DNA of 64,000 nt from Jeotgalicoccus sp. Its GTDB lineage: Bacteria > Bacillota > Bacilli > Staphylococcales > Salinicoccaceae. Positions 27,191 to 37,157 of this stretch are shown piece by piece. Where the stretch lies: positions 234,227-298,226 of the forward strand of contig DONT01000004.1 of the NCBI GenBank assembly GCA_003513765.1, written 5' to 3'. The notes under the pieces were generated by a model. It searched no databases and had not been told where the DNA came from. It worked only from the letters and a program-made list of their open reading frames with translations. Both the position numbers and the translations under genes were made by a program. Within the stretch, counting starts at the first letter, position 1. Every line of letters starts with the position of its first letter.

Positions 27191-28378
27191 TTGGCAAATA
27201 TTGTCCTCGGTGTTACGGGGGGAATCGCAAGTTATAAAGCGATTGATTTAACGAGTAAACTCATTCAATCCGGCCACGAAGTGCGCGTTGTATTAACAGA
27301 CAACACGCTGGAGTTCGTGACACCGCTCGCCTTTCAGGCAATCAGCAGAAACCACGTCTATACAAATACTTTTCTGGAAGAAGACCCTGGTAATATTGCA
27401 CATATTAATATCGGAGAGTGGGCTGACATTATCGCAGTCGTTCCGGTAACAGCGAATACGATTGGTAAGTTTGCGAACGGAATATACGATAATATGCTCT
27501 TAAATGTTCTCGCTGCTAATACCAAACCAGTCTTAATGGCGCCGGCCATGAATGTGCATATGCTGCATCAGCCGTCAGTTCAGGATAATATCGACAAACT
27601 GAGAAGACAGGGTGTGGAGTTTATCGATTCGGAAACTGGTTTTCTTGCGTGCGGCTATAATGCAAAAGGGCGTCTTGCATCAGTCCCCGATATTATGGAA
27701 AAAATTAACGGTATGCTGAACGACAACAAGACGCTCAGCGGCAAGCGGGTTTTAGTTACTGCAGGTCCGACACGGGAAAGGCTTGACCCGATTCGCTACC
27801 TTTCTAATTTTTCGAGCGGAAAAATGGGCTACAGTATCGCAGACAGTTTTAAAAGGCGCGGAGCTGAAGTAATCTTAGTCAGCGGACCGACGAATCTACC
27901 GGTACCTGACGGTGTAACACGTATTGACGTTGAATCGACAGCTGAAATGTTCGAGGCGGTTAAAGAGCATATGGCTGCTGACATCGGTGTTTTTACCGCA
28001 GCAGTGTCCGACTTTACCGTTAAAGAACAGAGCGGACAAAAAATAAAAAAACAAAAGGACAGTGTGCCTTCGATAGAACTTGTTGAAACACAGGATATAT
28101 TAAAGTATGTCGGTCATAATAATGAAGATATGTACGTCGTCGGTTTTGCTGCAGAGACACAAAATGTTGAAGCGTATGCACTCCAAAAACTGGAGTCCAA
28201 AAAAGCCGATGCGATTATAATGAACGATGTATCGGATACTTCTATCGGCATGAACAGCAATGATAATGAAGTTACAATTATGTTTAAGGACGGCAGTAAA
28301 GTACCGCTGCCTAAAATGGCTAAGACACTTCTCGCAGAAAAAATAGCAGATGCACTCACAGAACAGGTGATGCGCTGA
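27191..28378 (+). CDS. coaBC: Bifunctional phosphopantothenoylcysteine decarboxylase/synthetase CoaBC
   Basis: A 395-residue flavoprotein for two steps of coenzyme A synthesis. The CoaC half (1-180) has VLGVTGGIASYKAID and MAPAMNVHM; the CoaB half (about 185-390) has VTAGPTRERLDPIRYLSNFSSG and the late K-rich KQKDSVPSIEL nucleotide region. TTG 27191 is chosen, since GAGGTGA lies upstream; the in-frame TTG 27161 falls inside the terminator hairpin. It overlaps priA by one base. Confidence 0.93.
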   Translation: MANIVLGVTGGIASYKAIDLTSKLIQSGHEVRVVLTDNTLEFVTPLAFQAISRNHVYTNTFLEEDPGNIAHINIGEWADIIAVVPVTANTIGKFANGIYDNMLLNVLAANTKPVLMAPAMNVHMLHQPSVQDNIDKLRRQGVEFIDSETGFLACGYNAKGRLASVPDIMEKINGMLNDNKTLSGKRVLVTAGPTRERLDPIRYLSNFSSGKMGYSIADSFKRRGAEVILVSGPTNLPVPDGVTRIDVESTAEMFEAVKEHMAADIGVFTAAVSDFTVKEQSGQKIKKQKDSVPSIELVETQDILKYVGHNNEDMYVVGFAAETQNVEAYALQKLESKKADAIIMNDVSDTSIGMNSNDNEVTIMFKDGSKVPLPKMAKTLLAEKIADALTEQVMR

Positions 28379-30759
28379 TGTACGCTGCAGTTATCGTCGG
28401 TGTCAACAGTAAGGATGTCAACCGGCTGTTCGATTATAAAATACCTGCCCGCCTGTCTGATGTCATTAAAGTCGGCCACCGTGTATTCGTGCCGTTTGGT
28501 CCGAGACATGTCCAGGCTTACGTGATGAGCATTCACGATGATACTGATGTACCGGAAGGTAAGGTTAAGGAAATCGTTAAAGTGATGGATCTTGAACCGG
28601 TATTAACAGCTGAACTGGTGGAGCTGTCCAAACAGCTGGCAAATTATTATATCGAGCCGTATATTTCAGTCATTGAAACAATACTGCCGGTGGCACTGAA
28701 AACAAAATCGAAAAAAGTGCTGATGCTTGATGAAGGTGCGTCAAGTGAAGCTAAATTTATATATGAAAGCTATGCTGTAAACGGTGAACTCGAAACGAAA
28801 AGTTTACCTGCGAAAGATCTTGCAGCATTGATGCCTTATATCGAGGCTGGAGAAATTTATGAAGATATTCAGATTAAACAGCATACAAGGAAGAAAGTTC
28901 AAAAAGGTGTACAGTCGCTGTATTTAAATAAAGCGCCGCTTGAACGGGCACCAAAACAGTTTGAAGCACTGCAGGTCATTGAAGATTACAATGAACCGGT
29001 ACTGCTTAAAATGCTGAAAGAACAAGGCTACTCTGAAGCAATTGTCCGTGAACTTGAGAAAAAAGGCTACGTAAAAAAACTGGATATGGTCGTCGAACGC
29101 GATCCGTACGAATCGAGAATATTTGAAGCGGATTATGAAAGAGAATTAACTGATGAGCAGGCTGCTGCTTTTAACAATATTAATAATGCCGTATTAAATA
29201 AGGACAATGAAACGTTTCTTTTGCATGGTATTACCGGCAGCGGAAAAACCGAAGTGTATTTACAGTTAATACAGACAGCGCTTGATAATAACCAGGAGGC
29301 AATTATGCTTGTACCGGAAATCGCACTGACACCGCAAATGGTCAACAGATTTAAAGCGCGTTTCGGAGACGATGTTGCCGTACTGCATTCTGCATTGTCA
29401 CACGGCGAGAAGTACGATGAATGGCGTAAAATCCAAAGCGGCCGCGCACGAGTATCAGTCGGCGCACGCTCATCTATTTTTGCACCGTTTAAAGATATTG
29501 GCATTATTATTATCGATGAAGAGCATGAAACGACTTATAAACAATCAGAACGCCCGATGTATCATGCAGTTGAAGCGGCAAAATTACGCGCGGACTTTCA
29601 TAACTGTCCTGTCGTTTTAGGGTCTGCAACACCGTCGCTTGAATCATATGCACGGAGCTCGAAAGAAGTATATACACGTTTTGAGCTGACACATCGTCCG
29701 GGCATGCAGCCTTTGCCTAAAGCAGAGATTGTTAATATGAGTGACGAACATAAAGAAGGCAACTCAGGAATTTTATCGAGAAAACTTGAAGCTGCGATAT
29801 ACGACCGGCTGGAAAAAGGGGAACAGACAGTACTGCTGTTAAACCGCAGAGGCTTCGCCAATTTCCAGATTTGCCAAAACTGCGGCCATGTCCCAAACTG
29901 TCCCAATTGTGACATTTCACTCACGTATCATAAAAACAACAGCAGCCTTTTATGCCATTACTGCAGCTACGAAGAGCAGGTAACGAGGAAATGTGCAGAC
30001 TGCGGTTCCAATGATGTTACGTTTAGAGGAACGGGCACTCAGAAAGTTGAAGAGATTTTAAGAGATAAATTTAACGTTGATATTGTTAGAATGGATGTCG
30101 ATACAACGCAGAGAAAAGGTGCACACGAACAGCTGCTGAGCCGTTTTGAGAATGACAAGGTACCGATACTTCTCGGAACGCAGATGATCGCAAAAGGTCT
30201 AGACTATCCGAATGTTACGCTGGTAGGGGTACTGAACGCGGATACGATGTTAAATCTGCCGGATTTCAGAGCGAATGAACGGACGTTCCAGCTCTTAACA
30301 CAAGTGGCCGGCCGCGCCGGCCGGCATGAACTTCCAGGGGAAGTTCTATTTCAGACGTATAATCCCGAGCACTACGCGATTACATTGGCCATGGATAATA
30401 ATTACTCCGAGTTCTATGAAAAAGAAATGCAGTTTAGGAAGTTTGCACGGTATTCACCGTACTATTTCCATATATTGTTTACAGTTTCATCTGAGCGGGT
30501 TAAGGATTGTCTTGATGCGACGACAGATATTCATAATACACTGGTTAAAAACGTCAGTGACAGCTGTATTATTATCGGTCCGTCACCAAGTCCAATCGAA
30601 AGAATTAAAAATAAAAACAGATTTCAGATTCTGCTTAAATATAAACGGGAGCCGGCATTAAAAGATGTACTGGATGCTCTCGATCAAAAATATACACAGC
30701 TATATAAGAAGACAGGATTGTCTTTAAAAATTGATGTCGATCCACAATATATTATGTAG
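28378..30759 (+). CDS. priA: Primosomal protein N' (replication restart helicase PriA)
   Basis: A 793-residue 3'-5' DNA helicase that reloads the replisome at stalled forks. The N-terminal 3'-DNA-binding domain leads to Walker A GITGSGKT (284-291), DEEH in IIIDEEHETTYKQ, and a zinc domain with eight Cys from CQNCGHVPNCPNC to KCADCGS inserted between helicase motifs; QVAGRAGR is motif VI. coaBC-priA-fmt follows the Firmicute order but without def between priA and fmt. Confidence 0.96.
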   Translation: MYAAVIVGVNSKDVNRLFDYKIPARLSDVIKVGHRVFVPFGPRHVQAYVMSIHDDTDVPEGKVKEIVKVMDLEPVLTAELVELSKQLANYYIEPYISVIETILPVALKTKSKKVLMLDEGASSEAKFIYESYAVNGELETKSLPAKDLAALMPYIEAGEIYEDIQIKQHTRKKVQKGVQSLYLNKAPLERAPKQFEALQVIEDYNEPVLLKMLKEQGYSEAIVRELEKKGYVKKLDMVVERDPYESRIFEADYERELTDEQAAAFNNINNAVLNKDNETFLLHGITGSGKTEVYLQLIQTALDNNQEAIMLVPEIALTPQMVNRFKARFGDDVAVLHSALSHGEKYDEWRKIQSGRARVSVGARSSIFAPFKDIGIIIIDEEHETTYKQSERPMYHAVEAAKLRADFHNCPVVLGSATPSLESYARSSKEVYTRFELTHRPGMQPLPKAEIVNMSDEHKEGNSGILSRKLEAAIYDRLEKGEQTVLLLNRRGFANFQICQNCGHVPNCPNCDISLTYHKNNSSLLCHYCSYEEQVTRKCADCGSNDVTFRGTGTQKVEEILRDKFNVDIVRMDVDTTQRKGAHEQLLSRFENDKVPILLGTQMIAKGLDYPNVTLVGVLNADTMLNLPDFRANERTFQLLTQVAGRAGRHELPGEVLFQTYNPEHYAITLAMDNNYSEFYEKEMQFRKFARYSPYYFHILFTVSSERVKDCLDATTDIHNTLVKNVSDSCIIIGPSPSPIERIKNKNRFQILLKYKREPALKDVLDALDQKYTQLYKKTGLSLKIDVDPQYIM

Positions 30760-30769
30760 GAGATTTAAT

Positions 30770-31708
30770 ATGACAAAAATTATCTTTATGGGTACACCGG
30801 ATTTTTCTGTACCGATATTAAAAGAACTTCATAAGAAATACGGTGTCGATCTGGTCATTTCACAGCCTGCAAGACCTGTCGGCCGAAAAAAAGTAATGAC
30901 AGATCCGCCGGTTGCCGTTGCAGCAAAACTGCTCGGCATTGAGCTGTATCAGCCTGAAACGATGAACAGTGAAGAAGCGCTTAAAATCGTAGCGGATATT
31001 GAACCGGACCTGATTATTACAGCTGCATTCGGCCAGCTGCTGCCGGAAAATGTTTTAAATGTCCCGGCTAAAGGAGCGCTTAATGTTCACGCATCACTGC
31101 TGCCTAAACACCGCGGCGGCGCGCCGATTCACCGTGCGCTTATTAACGGCGATCAGGAAACGGGCGTAACGATAATGTATATGGCGAAAAAACTCGATGC
31201 AGGAGATATTATTGCCGCAGAGAGTATCCAAATCGAAGACAATGACAACACAGGCACATTATTCGATAAGCTCAGCAGAGTCGGAGCATCTCTTCTGATG
31301 AAAACATTGCCGGATGTTATCGAAGGCACGAACAAACGCACGCCTCAGGAAGACAGTGAAGCAACTTTCAGTCCGAACATTTTAAAAACGGATGAAGTTA
31401 TCAGCTTTAATCAGCCTGCACGTGATGTCTTTAACCGTATACGCGGGCTCGCACCGTGGCCTGTCGGACATACGATGCAGGGTGACAAACGCCTGAAGAT
31501 ATTTGCAGCAGAACTGACAGCTGACAAAACAGATGCAGCACCGGGGACGATTACTAAAAAAAGTGACAACGGCTTTTTAGTCGCGGCAGCGGACAATCTC
31601 GTGAATATTACAGAAGTTCAGCTTGCCGGCAAGAAAAAAAATAATGCGCTTGATTTTATTAACAATAACAGTGATTTAATCGGCACGAAACTGGGTGAAG
31701 ACGAATGA
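30770..31708 (+). CDS. fmt: Methionyl-tRNA formyltransferase
   Basis: A 312-residue enzyme that formylates initiator Met-tRNA. IIFMGTPDFSVPIL opens the Rossmann domain, and NVHASLLPKHRGGAPIHRAL holds the catalytic Asn/His and the SLLP folate motif; the C-terminal OB-like domain starts near 205. ATG 30770 is chosen with TAGGAG upstream; an earlier in-frame ATG at 30731 lies in priA. It overlaps rsmB by 4 bases. The deformylase gene that often precedes it is absent here. Confidence 0.96.
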   Translation: MTKIIFMGTPDFSVPILKELHKKYGVDLVISQPARPVGRKKVMTDPPVAVAAKLLGIELYQPETMNSEEALKIVADIEPDLIITAAFGQLLPENVLNVPAKGALNVHASLLPKHRGGAPIHRALINGDQETGVTIMYMAKKLDAGDIIAAESIQIEDNDNTGTLFDKLSRVGASLLMKTLPDVIEGTNKRTPQEDSEATFSPNILKTDEVISFNQPARDVFNRIRGLAPWPVGHTMQGDKRLKIFAAELTADKTDAAPGTITKKSDNGFLVAAADNLVNITEVQLAGKKKNNALDFINNNSDLIGTKLGEDE

Positions 31709-33006
31709 CAGTGAGAGCACTGGCACTGGAATTATATGAAGATGTAATCGACAATAAAGCATACAGCAACATCGTTTTGAATGAAGCGCTCCGTTTTGAA
31801 GATTTAAATTCGCAGGATAAAGGTCTGTTGACTGAAATTCTATACGGCACGCTGCAGCATAAGCTGACACTTGAATATTATGTAAGGCCATTTGTAAAAA
31901 CAAAATTACGCCGCTGGCAGCGATATCTGCTGTTAATCTCAATTTATCAGCTGGAATATCTCGACCGTGTACCTGATTTTGCCGTGATTAATGAAGCGGT
32001 AGAAATCGCCAAAGAACGCGGCGGACTGCAGGCTGGTAAACAGATTAACGGTATATTGCGTGCTTATTTAAGAGGCGAAAGACCAAATATCGATGACATT
32101 AAAAATGATGCGGCACGTTTATCTTTAAAATACAGCATGCCAAAGTGGCTGGTGAAGCATTGGTTTAAACATTACAGTACTGAGGAAACAGAGCGTATTA
32201 TTTCATCGCTGAATGAAAAACCGCAAATGTACCTCCGGGTAAATAAAAAGCTGATCGACAGAGATAATTTAATTGAAATACTTTTAAATGAAGGCTATGA
32301 CGTGAGAGAATCCAATCTGCACCCGGATGCTCTTGAATTTAACGGACAGAACATTACGCACAGTCAGTCTTATAAAGACGGCTTTTTTGCGATTCAGGAT
32401 GTCTCTTCAATGTTTGTTAATCTGGCACTGGATCCGGATGATGATGACGATATACTGGATGTCTGCAGTGCACCGGGCGGCAAGGGTCTGCATGCGCTTG
32501 AATCAATGGACAGCGGCTCGGTAACTCTCGGGGACGTGCATGAACATAAAATTACATTAATCGATAATGAGGCTGCACGTTTGCAGCATACAAACTACGA
32601 AGCATTCGTTGCGGATGCTAAAACACATGATTACGGCCAGCAATTTGACCGTATTATCGTCGATGCACCATGTTCCGGTCTCGGTGTTGTTAAACGCAAG
32701 CCTGAAATTAAATACGAACGAAAAGAAGAAAGTATTAATGAATTAGTTGAATTACAGCTCGATATTTTAGATAATGTTAAGAAATATCTGAAACCGGGTG
32801 GCATATTAATTTATTCAACTTGTACCATCCATCAGCTGGAAAATGAAAATGTCGCCTATACATTTAAGAAAAATCACGATGACATTGAATTTGATGATTT
32901 TAGCATTCCGGCATTTAACTTTACGGGACCATACAGACAAATCCTTCCGTATGAACATCACACTGACGGTTTCTTCATTGCGAGATTTAAAAAGTCTGAC
33001 AGCTAA
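31705..33006 (+). CDS. rsmB: 16S rRNA m5C967 methyltransferase RsmB (Sun)
   Basis: A 433-residue two-domain protein: an N-terminal NusB-like RNA-binding helical domain (1-140) and a SAM methyltransferase with DVCSAPGGKGLHAL, DAPCSGLGVVKRKPEIKY (motif IV Cys) and STCTIHQLENE (motif VI catalytic Cys). It methylates C967 of 16S rRNA. In S. aureus rlmN follows; here stp follows at once. Confidence 0.95.
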   Translation: MTVRALALELYEDVIDNKAYSNIVLNEALRFEDLNSQDKGLLTEILYGTLQHKLTLEYYVRPFVKTKLRRWQRYLLLISIYQLEYLDRVPDFAVINEAVEIAKERGGLQAGKQINGILRAYLRGERPNIDDIKNDAARLSLKYSMPKWLVKHWFKHYSTEETERIISSLNEKPQMYLRVNKKLIDRDNLIEILLNEGYDVRESNLHPDALEFNGQNITHSQSYKDGFFAIQDVSSMFVNLALDPDDDDDILDVCSAPGGKGLHALESMDSGSVTLGDVHEHKITLIDNEAARLQHTNYEAFVADAKTHDYGQQFDRIIVDAPCSGLGVVKRKPEIKYERKEESINELVELQLDILDNVKKYLKPGGILIYSTCTIHQLENENVAYTFKKNHDDIEFDDFSIPAFNFTGPYRQILPYEHHTDGFFIARFKKSDS

Positions 33007-33029
33007 TGCCACGGACAGGGGGATTAATC

Positions 33030-33776
33030 TTGAAAGTAATAGAAAAAAGTATTTGCGGTAATTACAGAGATATCAATGAAGATTTAACAGGACATTTTTA
33101 CAACCGTACGGGCCAGCCGCTGCTTTTAATTGCAGACGGTATGGGCGGTCATCAGTACGGAGAAGTTGCGAGCAGGTTCGTTTACGATAAAGTGAAAAGT
33201 GCCTGGGAAGACAATAACCTGTTTAATATAGATGAAGCGGAACGTTTTCTCCGTGAACTCGTCATTAAGACGAATCATGAATTATATGACTATCAGGATG
33301 AACACCCTGAATACAGAGGCATGGGTACAACACTTGTGCTGGTGGCAATTATCGAGTCATCGATTCTCGTATTGAACGTTGGGGATTCACGTGCATACGT
33401 AATGAACAATCGTAAAATAGAACAGGTCACTGAAGATCATACTTTTGTGAATGTGCTCGTAGCAAGTGGTGAAATTACCGCGGAAGAAGCACTGACGCAT
33501 CCGCGCCGCAATTTAATTACGAAAGCGATGGGAACTGAAAAAGTGATTCAGGCTGATGTATTTCGCCTTCGGGGGCGCCAGTATGACTACGTGGTGCTGG
33601 CAACCGACGGTCTGACAGATGCTGTCAGACCTGACGAGATTCATCATCTGATGTACAGCTCAAAATTGACGCTGGAACAAAAATCAGCAGAACTGACAAA
33701 AACAGCAGAAAATAATAAGTCACGCGACAATATCAGTGTCGTTCTAGCCGACCTGAAAGCAGGTGGAAGCGAGTGA
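33030..33776 (+). CDS. stp: PP2C-type serine/threonine phosphatase Stp (PrpC)
   Basis: A 248-residue PPM phosphatase that reverses PknB phosphorylation. Metal-binding motifs are NEDLTGHF, LIADGMGGHQYGEVAS, LNVGDSRAYV and VLATDGLTDAV, plus the C-terminal SRDNISVVL. TTG 33030 is chosen because ACAGGGGGA precedes it by 6 bases and it gives MKVIEKS; the ATG at 33006 overlaps the rsmB stop and lacks a ribosome site. It overlaps pknB by 4 bases. Confidence 0.95.
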   Translation: MKVIEKSICGNYRDINEDLTGHFYNRTGQPLLLIADGMGGHQYGEVASRFVYDKVKSAWEDNNLFNIDEAERFLRELVIKTNHELYDYQDEHPEYRGMGTTLVLVAIIESSILVLNVGDSRAYVMNNRKIEQVTEDHTFVNVLVASGEITAEEALTHPRRNLITKAMGTEKVIQADVFRLRGRQYDYVVLATDGLTDAVRPDEIHHLMYSSKLTLEQKSAELTKTAENNKSRDNISVVLADLKAGGSE

Positions 33777-35737
33777 TTGGTAACGTAGTATCGGAACGTT
33801 ATAAAATCTTGAAATATCTTGGCGGCGGTATGAGCTCCGTTTATCTGGCGACAGATATTATTTTAAATCGTGAAGTTGTCGTGAAGATGATAAAAGCAGA
33901 TCCGGTAGATAAAGAAAAATCTGTGCGCCGCTTCCAGCGTGAAGTTGAAAGTACTATTCAGCTGTCTCATCCAAATATCGTCAGCGTGCTCGATGTGGAT
34001 GAAACTGAAGAGTATCATATACTCGTTACGGAAGTCGTACATGGTCCTAATTTAAAAGAACATATTTTAAATAACAGTCCGCTCGACATTGATGAAGTAA
34101 TCAGTATTGCGATGATGACTCTCAGGGGAATAGAACATGCACATGACCGCGGTATTATTCACAGGGATATTAAGCCGCAGAATATTCTTCTCGATACGAA
34201 CGGCAGAGTGAAAATTACCGATTTCGGTATTGCGAAAGCACTGAGCGAAACACGTATGACGGAAACGAATCAGGTCATCGGCTCTGTGCAGTATATTTCT
34301 CCTGAACAGGCAAAAGGACACAATACAGATGAACGCACCGATATTTACTCCTTTGGGGTAATGCTGTTTGAACTTCTGACAGGGCATTTACCCTACGAAG
34401 CAGAAACTGCTGTATCAGTCGCACTGAAACATATATCAGAACCGTTTCCGAATATTTCAGACTACCGTGATATTCCAGTCGGCTTAAAAAATATCGTGAT
34501 GAAGTGTACAGAAAAAGAGCCGCTGAACAGATACAGACACGCGGATGATGTACTTTCTGCACTTGTTTACTATAAAGATGTTTCTGAACCGTATGTTCCG
34601 GTTAAAAAAGAAGAGCATGAAAAAACAGTGGTCACTGCAGTACCGGCTAAAGAAACATCGAAAGCTGAACATAAAGTGAAAGCTGCACCGCTGCCGGTAC
34701 AGGAACAAAAGAAAACACAGGATGCTGCAGAGGAACCGAAGAAAAAACGCCGTAAATGGCCGTGGATACTATTTATTCTGTTTTTCCTTCTTGCTGCAGC
34801 TGCAGTAATTGTCTATTTGCTGTGGCCAAGACAGTCGCCGACGGTCAGTATTGAAAACCTGCAGAATATGACAGTTGAAGAAGCCGAGGAATATCTGCTG
34901 GCAGAAGATCTGGTTACCGGTAATATTACTGAAACCTACCATGATAATTTTGAGGAAGGTATGATTATTGAAACGTCACCGGTATCCGGGGCTGAAGTCG
35001 AACGCGGCGGTGCTGTGGATATGCTTGTCAGTCTTGGTGAAGAGCCGTATACGATGACTGATTATACCGGTGAGATGTATGAAGAGGTTGAGGCGGAACT
35101 TGAAGCGGCCGGGTTTACAAATATTGATTCAGAAGGACAGTACAGCGATCAGGCGCCAGGGACAATTCTCGACCAGGACGTTGCTGCAGGTGAAGAGTTA
35201 TACCCTGACGGCTCGCCGATTACCTTTACGGTGTCGGACGGAGTTGAACCGATTCCGATTACGAACTATGCCGGAACACCTCTCGAAACGGCAAGAGCAG
35301 AACTTGAGAGTCAGGGCTTTATCGTTATTGTCACAAATGAAATCTACAGTGATGAAGTGCCGGAAGGTGCAGTCGTTTCGCAGTCTCCGAACTACGGCGA
35401 CTTTCTGCCGGGTTCTACAATTGAGTTAATCGTCTCGCTCGGTGAAGAACCGGCAAGTGAAACGACGTATCAGATTTCGCTGAATATCCCTTATCCTGAA
35501 GAAGAGAAAAGCAGTTCTTCTGCCGGAGATAAAGGCGACAAAGATCCCGAACCGGTTGAAGCGGAAATCTTTATCGAAGACAAGGATAACGATATTAAAG
35601 ATGTTTCTGAAACGATTGAAATCACCGAAGATACCAATCATACGATTTCACTGATCCTCGTAGAAGGCGAGTCCGGACAATACCGCGTAGAGGTTGACGG
35701 AGAAGAAGTAATAAGCGAAACTGTAGATAATGAGTAA
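33773..35737 (+). CDS. pknB: PASTA-domain serine/threonine kinase PknB (Stk1/PrkC)
   Basis: A 654-residue membrane kinase. The cytoplasmic kinase domain (about 10-270) has GGGMSSVY, catalytic Lys38, HRDIKPQN (130-137) and DFG (150-152). A basic linker precedes the transmembrane helix (about 329-351), then three PASTA repeats (about 356-423, 424-489, 491-557) and a C-terminal domain. The PASTA part binds muropeptides or lipid II and relays wall status. GTG start overlapping stp (GTGA). Confidence 0.96.
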   Translation: MIGNVVSERYKILKYLGGGMSSVYLATDIILNREVVVKMIKADPVDKEKSVRRFQREVESTIQLSHPNIVSVLDVDETEEYHILVTEVVHGPNLKEHILNNSPLDIDEVISIAMMTLRGIEHAHDRGIIHRDIKPQNILLDTNGRVKITDFGIAKALSETRMTETNQVIGSVQYISPEQAKGHNTDERTDIYSFGVMLFELLTGHLPYEAETAVSVALKHISEPFPNISDYRDIPVGLKNIVMKCTEKEPLNRYRHADDVLSALVYYKDVSEPYVPVKKEEHEKTVVTAVPAKETSKAEHKVKAAPLPVQEQKKTQDAAEEPKKKRRKWPWILFILFFLLAAAAVIVYLLWPRQSPTVSIENLQNMTVEEAEEYLLAEDLVTGNITETYHDNFEEGMIIETSPVSGAEVERGGAVDMLVSLGEEPYTMTDYTGEMYEEVEAELEAAGFTNIDSEGQYSDQAPGTILDQDVAAGEELYPDGSPITFTVSDGVEPIPITNYAGTPLETARAELESQGFIVIVTNEIYSDEVPEGAVVSQSPNYGDFLPGSTIELIVSLGEEPASETTYQISLNIPYPEEEKSSSSAGDKGDKDPEPVEAEIFIEDKDNDIKDVSETIEITEDTNHTISLILVEGESGQYRVEVDGEEVISETVDNE

Positions 35738-35740
35738 ATA

Positions 35741-35770
35741 TTGGCATTGGCTTTACTGTTTATATATAAT
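35741..35770 (+). promoter_or_regulatory. Sigma-A promoter for oleT
   Basis: TTGGCA (35741-35746), an 18-base spacer and a perfect TATAAT (35765-35770), starting a few bases after the pknB stop and 32 bases before oleT. It makes oleT an independent transcription unit. Confidence 0.8.
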
Positions 35771-35802
35771 GGTGAAGTACATTCGAATTGGAGGAATGAA
35801 TT

Positions 35803-37071
35803 ATGGCATCACTTAAGAGGGATAAAGGCCTGGACAACACTTTGAAATTAATGAAACAAGGATACCTTTATACGACGAACCAGCGTAACCGTTTAAACAC
35901 TACGGTGTTTGAAACGAAAGTATTAGGCGGTAAGCCTTTCGCTGTAGTTACAGGTAAAGAAGGCGCAGAAATGTTTTACAACAACGATATCGTGCAGCGT
36001 GAAGGTATGCTTCCGAAACGTATCGTCAACACGCTTTTCGGTAAAGGTGCAATCCATACTATCGACGGGAAGAAACACATCGACAGAAAAGCATTATTCA
36101 TGAGTTTAATGACTGAAGGAAACCTGAACTACGTGCGTGAACTGACACGTACTTTATGGCAGGCGAACACTCAGCGTATGGAAAGCATGGATCAGGTAAA
36201 CATTTACCGCGAATCCATCGTTCTTCTTACTAAAGTGGGTACTCGCTGGGCTGGCGTTCAGGCTCCGCCTGAAGACATTGAAAGAATTGCAACAGACATG
36301 GATATTATGATCGACTCATTCAAAGGACTCGGAGGCGTGTTTAAAGGATATAAAGAATCCAAAGCTGCCCGCCGCCGTGTAGAAGACTGGCTTGAGGAGC
36401 AGATTCTTGAGACGCGTAAAGGCAACATTCACCCGCCTGAGGGAACTGCACTTTACGAATTCGCTCATTGGGAAGACTATCTTGGAAACCCGATGGATTC
36501 AAGAAACTGTGCAATCGACTTAATGAACACATTCCGTCCATTAATCGCAATCAACAGATTCGTATCATTTGGTTTACTTGCAATGCACGATAATCCGATT
36601 ACTCGTGAAAAAATTAAGAGCGAGCCGGACTATGCTTACAAGTTTGCACAAGAAGTTCGCCGCTTCTACCCGTTCGTACCATTCTTACCTGGTAAAGCTA
36701 AAGTAGATATCGACTTCCAGGGTGTTACAATTCCGGCTGGTCACGGTCTTGCAATAGACGTATACGGAACAATGCACGACGAAACACTGTGGGAAAACCC
36801 GAATGAATTCCGTCCTGAAAGATTCGAAGACTGGGACGGTTCACCGTTTGACCTTATTCCGCAAGGCGGCGGGGACTACTGGACTAACCACCGTTGTGCC
36901 GGTGAGTGGATTACAGTAATCATCATGGAAGAAACGATGAAATACTTCGCAGAGAAAGTTACTTATGATGTACCGGAACAAGACTTAACAGTCGACCTTA
37001 ACAGTATCCCTGGATATGTTAAGAGCGGATTCATCATCAGCAATGTTCAAGAAGTAGTAGACAGAAAATAA
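35803..37071 (+). CDS. oleT: CYP152 peroxygenase, OleT-type fatty acid decarboxylase
   Basis: A 422-residue cytochrome P450 of the CYP152 peroxygenase family. It decarboxylates Cn fatty acids to Cn-1 terminal alkenes using H2O2. Diagnostic positions match OleT exactly: Phe79, His85 (Gln in the hydroxylating P450-BS-beta), Arg245-Pro246 for carboxylate binding, and haem ligand Cys365 in TNHRCAGEW. Length equals OleT of Jeotgalicoccus sp. ATCC 8456 as I recall it, and long stretches agree. TTGGAGGA lies 7 bases before the ATG. It has its own promoter and terminator. Alkene production itself is inferred from these residues. Confidence 0.95.
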   Translation: MASLKRDKGLDNTLKLMKQGYLYTTNQRNRLNTTVFETKVLGGKPFAVVTGKEGAEMFYNNDIVQREGMLPKRIVNTLFGKGAIHTIDGKKHIDRKALFMSLMTEGNLNYVRELTRTLWQANTQRMESMDQVNIYRESIVLLTKVGTRWAGVQAPPEDIERIATDMDIMIDSFKGLGGVFKGYKESKAARRRVEDWLEEQILETRKGNIHPPEGTALYEFAHWEDYLGNPMDSRNCAIDLMNTFRPLIAINRFVSFGLLAMHDNPITREKIKSEPDYAYKFAQEVRRFYPFVPFLPGKAKVDIDFQGVTIPAGHGLAIDVYGTMHDETLWENPNEFRPERFEDWDGSPFDLIPQGGGDYWTNHRCAGEWITVIIMEETMKYFAEKVTYDVPEQDLTVDLNSIPGYVKSGFIISNVQEVVDRK

Positions 37072-37084
37072 GATCGAATATATA

Positions 37085-37124
37085 GAACGCGCAGTCCCGG
37101 TTAACGGGCTGCGCGTTCGTTTTG
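37085..37124 (+). terminator. Terminator after oleT
   Basis: GAACGCGCAG (37085-37094) pairs with CTGCGCGTTC (37109-37118), continued by CCCG/CGGG inside with a bulged T, then GTTTTG. The stem is long and GC rich; the T-run is short. Confidence 0.75.
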
Positions 37125-37157
37125 TGTAAAAATTAAACAGATAATCATTTAAAACTG

